This document shows, piece by piece, positions 7,334-10,684 of a DNA stretch of 10,684 nucleotides. Below the pieces are notes generated by a model. That model made no database searches. It was given only the letters and a program-made list of their open reading frames with translations, and was not told the DNA's origin. Both the position numbers and the translations under genes were made by a program. Origin of the DNA: Verrucomicrobiota bacterium (GTDB lineage: Bacteria; Verrucomicrobiota; Verrucomicrobiia; Opitutales; Opitutaceae); the NCBI GenBank assembly GCA_023386835.1, contig JAEWIY010000195.1:1-10684 (forward strand). Reading direction: 5' to 3'. Position 1 is the stretch's first letter. The number at the start of each line of letters is the position of its first letter.

Positions 7334-8616
7334 CCGAGCCGCGCACACTGCCTGCTCCGCTGAAGGAAGTGCTCGACCACGAGCCGGTCGTGGCGGTCGA
7401 CGAGCGTGAATACCAACGACTGCTCGGCCTGCCTCCGAGTTACGAGCCGGGGGAGCGGGTGCAGGAACTCAATGCCCAAGCCCGCGCCTGGTACACGCGG
7501 CATGGACGGCCATGGGTTTACCTGCGTGAAGCCGAGCTGCAGCTTGAGGCCGCGCCGCGGCTGCGCATTGGCGGCCAGTCGTTCGAGTCGCCGCAGTTGC
7601 ATGCGCATTTGCAACAGGGTGGCGCGACCCGCGTGCTGCTGCTCGTCGCGAGTGCCGGCCGTGGTTGTGAGGAGCACGCCCGTGAACTCTGGGAAGAGGG
7701 CAAACCCGACGAATACTTCTTCCTCGAGATGTTCGGTTCCGCAGTGGTGGAGCACCTCGTCGCGACCGCCAGCGGACGGCTGTGTGAACGCGCGGCTGGC
7801 GAGGGCCTCCTCGCGCTGCGGCACTACAGTCCCGGCTACACCGGCTGGGACATCCGCGACCAGAACCGGCTTTTTGAACTGATCTCGTCCGGGCGCACCC
7901 TCTCCTGGCCGGAGCCGCTCGAAGTGCTCTCAAGCGGCATGCTGCGGCCGAAGAAGGCGCTGCTGGCCGTGATCGGCCTCGCGCCGGCGTCAGCCGCCAC
8001 CCGCGTGGACGAGAGCCCGTGCGTGGCCTGCGCGCTTCCGCGTTGCGACTACCGCCGCGCGCCGTACCGGCACCGCCGCGACACGTCCCCGACCGCCAAC
8101 GACGGCCGCGCGGCCGGCGCCGCCCCGCGGTCCTACACCGTGAATCGTCGCGCGCTGCAGCGCTGGTCGCGCGAACGGGTTCGGTTCAGCTCTGCGGATG
8201 ACGGGGTGCTGGAGGTGCGGTTTCGTTACGACGGCACCACCTGCTCCAACCAGGGCCAGCCCCTCGCCTTCGACTACGAGGTGGCCCTGCGCCCGGAAGC
8301 GGAGGGCTACCGGATCGTGCGCACCCGCTGCGCCCCGGCGTCGCAGGATCTCGGATACCAGCAGATGTGCGCCTACGTGGCGGACCCGGAGGGACTCATG
8401 CGCGAGATCGGCGTGGAACAGCCGCTGCTCGGCCGCCGCCTCGATGAAATTTTCAGCTGGTCCCGACCGTCAGATCCCGCGGGCTGTTATTGCCAGCCGA
8501 CCAGCCGCGCCCACAAATGGGGCCTGGCGCTGGAGGTCATCCACTTCGCGCTCCAGCAGCAGGCGCCAGCTTCGGACTTCTCCCCCGATCGGCGCGTGCC
8601 TCCCGCTTCCCCCTAA
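7330..8616 (+). CDS. MetH-activation-like protein with unrecognised Cys-rich C-terminal domain
   Basis: The 428-residue product has two parts. Residues about 10-245 resemble the AdoMet-binding reactivation domain of B12-dependent methionine synthase as found in stand-alone relatives: EYFFLEMFGSAVVEHLV (128-144), RHYSPGYTGWDIRDQNRLFELI (164-185), then LRPKKALLAVIGL (205-217) and a Cys motif C231-x2-C234-x4-C239 followed by YRR. In MetH this domain binds AdoMet next to the corrinoid during reductive remethylation. In the 'RxxPGY'-type AdoMet loop the Arg position aligns with His165, with an Arg just before it, so AdoMet binding is not assured. Residues about 270-410 form a second domain that I do not recognise, with Cys305, 334, 347, 386 and 388. 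The start is set by the ATGA overlap with the activator gene, which implies translational coupling. A role in repair or reactivation of the cluster's corrinoid protein is inferred. Confidence 0.72.
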   Translation: MTEPRTLPAPLKEVLDHEPVVAVDEREYQRLLGLPPSYEPGERVQELNAQARAWYTRHGRPWVYLREAELQLEAAPRLRIGGQSFESPQLHAHLQQGGATRVLLLVASAGRGCEEHARELWEEGKPDEYFFLEMFGSAVVEHLVATASGRLCERAAGEGLLALRHYSPGYTGWDIRDQNRLFELISSGRTLSWPEPLEVLSSGMLRPKKALLAVIGLAPASAATRVDESPCVACALPRCDYRRAPYRHRRDTSPTANDGRAAGAAPRSYTVNRRALQRWSRERVRFSSADDGVLEVRFRYDGTTCSNQGQPLAFDYEVALRPEAEGYRIVRTRCAPASQDLGYQQMCAYVADPEGLMREIGVEQPLLGRRLDEIFSWSRPSDPAGCYCQPTSRAHKWGLALEVIHFALQQQAPASDFSPDRRVPPASP

Positions 8617-8627
8617 TCTCTTTCGAC

Positions 8628-8954
8628 ATGCTCAAGCTGTGCGACATCAACCACGCGGCCAAAGAAAAGCTGCCGTCCGTCATTCGTGACAAATCCGGCA
8701 TCGGCGTCCACTACGTCGACGCCTACCTCAAGCCGATGAACGCGGCGTTGCCCGACAACACCCGCGTTTCCTGCAAGCGGCGCGGGCTGAAGGTGACCTT
8801 GAAGGTCGGCACGAAAAAGGGCGACGGACTGATGCGCCGCCTCGACGTCAGCCGCGACCCGGAGGTCATGTTGCAGGCCGCCCTGCAGGAAGCCGCCAAG
8901 GCCGCCGGCGTGGAGCTCCAGATCAACGAGAACGAGGTGCTGATCGCGCCTTGA
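8628..8954 (+). CDS. Conserved-looking small basic protein of unknown function
   Basis: 108 residues, and I do not recognise the family. It begins MLKLCDINHAAKEKLPSVIR, has a Lys/Arg-rich middle with alternating hydrophobic residues that suggests beta strands (VSCKRRGLKVTLKVGTKKG, 47-65), then a predicted helix (PEVMLQAALQEAAKAAGVEL, 78-97) and a short final strand (EVLIAP). There is no signal peptide, membrane segment or clear metal motif; Cys5 and Cys49 are the only cysteines. It is very likely a real gene: it starts 11 bases after the previous stop, stays in frame for its whole length with coding-like codon use, and sits between the repair proteins and the methyltransferase. It may be an accessory or chaperone-like part of the methyl-transfer complex; that is guilt by association only. 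Confidence 0.78.
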   Translation: MLKLCDINHAAKEKLPSVIRDKSGIGVHYVDAYLKPMNAALPDNTRVSCKRRGLKVTLKVGTKKGDGLMRRLDVSRDPEVMLQAALQEAAKAAGVELQINENEVLIAP

Positions 8955-9024
8955 TCCGTCCGGCGGAGCCACGGCCGCCGCCCCGGCTCCCTTCACCAGC
9001 GTTCAACCTCCATTCTGATCACCC

Positions 9025-10080
9025 ATGCGACCCGAACAGTGGGACCTCTTCAAACGCGCCGCCCGGCTCGAGAAACTCGACCAGATCCCGATGGCGCTCA
9101 TCATCGACAGCCCCTGGATCCCCGGGTATTTGGGTATCAAGCACATGGATTTCTACCTGGATCCGGAGCTCTGGTTCCAGTCGCACCTGAAGATCCACCA
9201 GGAGTTTCCCGACATCATCTTTGTGCCGTCGTGGTGGATGGAATACGGCATGGCCGCCGAGCCCTCGGCGCTCGGCGCCAAGATCAAGTTCTGGCAGGAC
9301 AATACACCGAGCGAGTACCACACGCTCTACCAGATCGAGGACCTGGAGAAGTTCCCCGAGTACGAGGTCGAGAATGACGCCTTCATGGCGCTGACCCTGC
9401 ACCGCATCCGGATGCAGCGGCAGCGTATTCTGGATGCTGGATACATCCTGCCGATCGTCACCTCACGCGGCCCGATGTGCACCGCCGGTTTTGTCCGCAG
9501 CACCACGGACTTCATGATCGACCTCGTCGAGAAGCCCGAGTGGGCCCACAAGCTCCTCGATCTCTGCACGCGGCTGATCATCGACTGGCTCAAGGCCCAG
9601 GCCAAGGCGATGGGCCCGACGGTCGAGGGCATCTTCATCCTCGATGACATTGTCGGCTTCGTGAACGAGGAGCACTACCAGGAGTTCTGCCACCCGTACC
9701 TGAAGCGGATTTGCGATGCCTTCCCGAAGGACTGGGTGAAGATCTATCACAACGACGCCGAGGTCCAGGCGTGCCTCGACTACCTGCCGGACGCGGGCTT
9801 CAACGTCCTCAACTGGGGCAAACAGACCGACATCGCCGAGGTGAAGGCGCGCGTCGGCGACCGGATGTGCCTCATGGGTAATGTCAATCCGCTCGAGGTC
9901 GGCGTCCGCGGCACCCCCGAAGAAGTCCGCGAGGCTACGCTCGACGTGCTCGAGAAGAGCGGTGGCGAAGGCATCATCCTTTCCGTCGGCGGCGGCACGA
10001 GTCCGGGCATGCCGCGCGAGAACATTCTCGCCATGCAGGACGCATTGCGGGAATTCAACGCCAACCGAGCGCTTCGTTGA
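9025..10080 (+). CDS. UroD-fold corrinoid methyltransferase (MtaA/MtbA/CmuA superfamily)
   Basis: Cytoplasmic TIM-barrel protein of 351 residues, typical length for the uroporphyrinogen-decarboxylase/methyltransferase superfamily. Family signatures include 'IPMALIIDSPWIPG' near the N-terminus (21-34), the Asp-rich 'GIFILDDIVGFVNEEHYQEFCHPYLKRI' (202-229), VKIYHNDA (238-245), LMGNVNPLEV (283-292) and GGGTSPGMPRENI (322-334). Next to a corrinoid protein and an ASKHA activator, a methyltransferase role is far more likely than haem synthesis. The thiol-activating zinc site of MtaA/MtbA (His-x-Cys ... Cys) is absent: the first part reads His242-Asn243-Asp244, and the Cys expected before 'SP-x-x-P-x-ENI' is Gly. 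This argues against a coenzyme M or thiol acceptor and for a methyltransferase-I role moving a substrate methyl to Co(I). The substrate is unknown. It lies 70 bases after the small gene and 85 before the corrinoid protein. Confidence 0.92.
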   Translation: MRPEQWDLFKRAARLEKLDQIPMALIIDSPWIPGYLGIKHMDFYLDPELWFQSHLKIHQEFPDIIFVPSWWMEYGMAAEPSALGAKIKFWQDNTPSEYHTLYQIEDLEKFPEYEVENDAFMALTLHRIRMQRQRILDAGYILPIVTSRGPMCTAGFVRSTTDFMIDLVEKPEWAHKLLDLCTRLIIDWLKAQAKAMGPTVEGIFILDDIVGFVNEEHYQEFCHPYLKRICDAFPKDWVKIYHNDAEVQACLDYLPDAGFNVLNWGKQTDIAEVKARVGDRMCLMGNVNPLEVGVRGTPEEVREATLDVLEKSGGEGIILSVGGGTSPGMPRENILAMQDALREFNANRALR

Positions 10081-10165
10081 TCCGCCCCGTTCTCCTCCCT
10101 TACCTGCCGGCGCGTCCGTGACCTCGGTGCTGCCGGCCCCCTCCCCCACCTCCCCTTCCTCTCCC
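10081..10165 (+). promoter_or_regulatory. Intergenic leader: weak hairpin and polypyrimidine tract
   Basis: The 85 bases between methyltransferase and corrinoid genes hold GCCGGC at 10106-10111 and again at 10132-10137, which can pair with an inner CCG/CGG to form an interrupted hairpin. Then come 29 bases (10137-10165) with a single purine running right up to the start codon. No Shine-Dalgarno is present. The hairpin could set relative mRNA stability of the two genes, but this is weak evidence. Confidence 0.3.
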
Positions 10166-10684
10166 ATGCCTGATTACGCGTTGATGAACCAGTACCTCTA
10201 CGAGGGCAAAGCCAAGGAACTCGAGCAGATGACTCGAGACGCCCTCGCTGAAGGCCGCAGTGTGCAGGAGGTCCTGCAAGAAGGGTTGATCGCGGGCATG
10301 AGCGTCGTCGGTGAGGACTTTAAGCACAACATCCTCTACGTGCCCGAAGTGCTCATCGCCGCTCGCGCGATGAAGGCCGGCATGGCGGTGCTGAAACCGC
10401 TCCTCACGGCGGGCGGTGCTTCGTCGCAAACCGGGCGCCTCCTCATGGGCACCGTGCGCGGCGACCTTCACGACATCGGCAAGAACCTCGTGTGCATGAT
10501 GGCCGAGGGCGCGGGTTTCGCCGTGAAAGACATCGGCGTCGACCAAAGCGTCGAAAAATTCGCGGCGGCGGCCGACGAGTTTAAACCCGACATCATCGGC
10601 ATGAGCGCGCTGCTCACGACGACGATGACCTACATGAAGACCGTGATTGACGGCTTTCAGGCTCAGGGCCGCACGGACGTGAAG
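10166..10684 (+). CDS. Corrinoid (B12-binding) methyl-carrier protein, 3' end outside window
   Basis: Small cytoplasmic corrinoid protein that would carry the methyl group on cobalt between donor and acceptor methyltransferases. 173 residues are visible, and the frame is still open at the window edge; the family is usually about 210-220 residues, so roughly 40 are missing. The N-terminal four-helix cap (about 5-88) contains YVPEVLIAARAMKAGMAVLKP (58-78). The Rossmann-like B12-binding domain follows, with the base-off signature GDLHDIGKNLV (99-109), where His102 in D-x-H-x-x-G is the lower axial cobalt ligand. GMSALLTTTM (145-154) provides the expected Ser in the nucleotide-loop pocket. It matches MtaC/MtbC/MttC and O-demethylase corrinoid proteins. 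It is the last gene seen in the cluster and the expected client of the ASKHA activator. Confidence 0.95.
   Translation, partial: MPDYALMNQYLYEGKAKELEQMTRDALAEGRSVQEVLQEGLIAGMSVVGEDFKHNILYVPEVLIAARAMKAGMAVLKPLLTAGGASSQTGRLLMGTVRGDLHDIGKNLVCMMAEGAGFAVKDIGVDQSVEKFAAAADEFKPDIIGMSALLTTTMTYMKTVIDGFQAQGRTDVK

Noticed and set aside
5579..7348. 589-codon minus-strand open frame opposite the activator gene
   Set aside because: The opposite strand encodes a complete ferredoxin plus ASKHA protein with all expected motifs. The antisense product is Arg/Ala/His-rich without domains.
9025..10080. Uroporphyrinogen decarboxylase (HemE) for haem synthesis
   Set aside because: The fold is shared, but the gene sits with corrinoid activator and corrinoid carrier genes, and I do not see the HemE N-terminal Arg-rich active-site signature.
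9463..10167. Minus-strand open frame over the methyltransferase C-terminus and following spacer
   Set aside because: It is antisense to a well-supported gene and has shadow-like composition.
10100..10546. Minus-strand open frame over the corrinoid protein gene
   Set aside because: The plus strand holds the unmistakable D-x-H-x-x-G corrinoid protein. The antisense product is His/Gly/Arg-rich without domains.

Overview
The window looks like a chromosomal segment of a GC-rich member of the Verrucomicrobiota, most likely Opitutales/Opitutaceae. This rests on sequence style, not on a search. The very large TonB-dependent receptor has the mature N-terminus 'VVVLTPFEVSSDRDTGYAATETLAGTRI' type that is familiar from that family, the LacI regulator has a matching lineage-typical C-terminus, and no gene start has a Shine-Dalgarno sequence while several leaders are rich in C and T.

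Layout: (1) 29-3709, minus strand, a 1226-residue outer-membrane TonB-dependent receptor. (2) 3710-4331, a 622-bp divergent intergenic region with two strong perfect inverted repeats. (3) 4332-5357, plus strand, a LacI-type regulator. (4) 5358-5680, a non-coding stretch with GC-rich hairpins, one terminator-like. (5) 5681 to the window end, plus strand, five closely packed genes: a [2Fe-2S]/ASKHA reductive activator of corrinoid proteins (RACo-like), a protein with a methionine-synthase-activation-like N-terminal half and an unrecognised Cys-rich C-terminal half, a 108-residue protein of unknown function, a UroD-fold methyltransferase (MtaA/MtbA/CmuA superfamily), and the start of a B12-binding corrinoid protein that runs off the window.

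Together the last five genes form a coherent corrinoid-dependent methyl-transfer module. The UroD-fold enzyme would take a methyl group from a substrate and put it on the Co(I) corrinoid of the small corrinoid protein. The ASKHA protein would re-reduce oxidised Co(II), and the MetH-activation-like protein may bind AdoMet or help repair the cofactor. The UroD-fold protein lacks the His-x-Cys...Cys zinc site of thiol-methylating MtaA/MtbA, so it is better read as the substrate-demethylating component. No second methyltransferase (to folate or thiol) is visible; it may lie beyond the right edge.

The neighbouring receptor and LacI regulator suggest, by inference only, that a bulky imported compound, perhaps a methoxylated or methylated carbohydrate or plant-derived molecule, is the methyl donor. 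The substrate, the acceptor and the roles of the 108-residue protein and the Cys-rich domain are the main unknowns.
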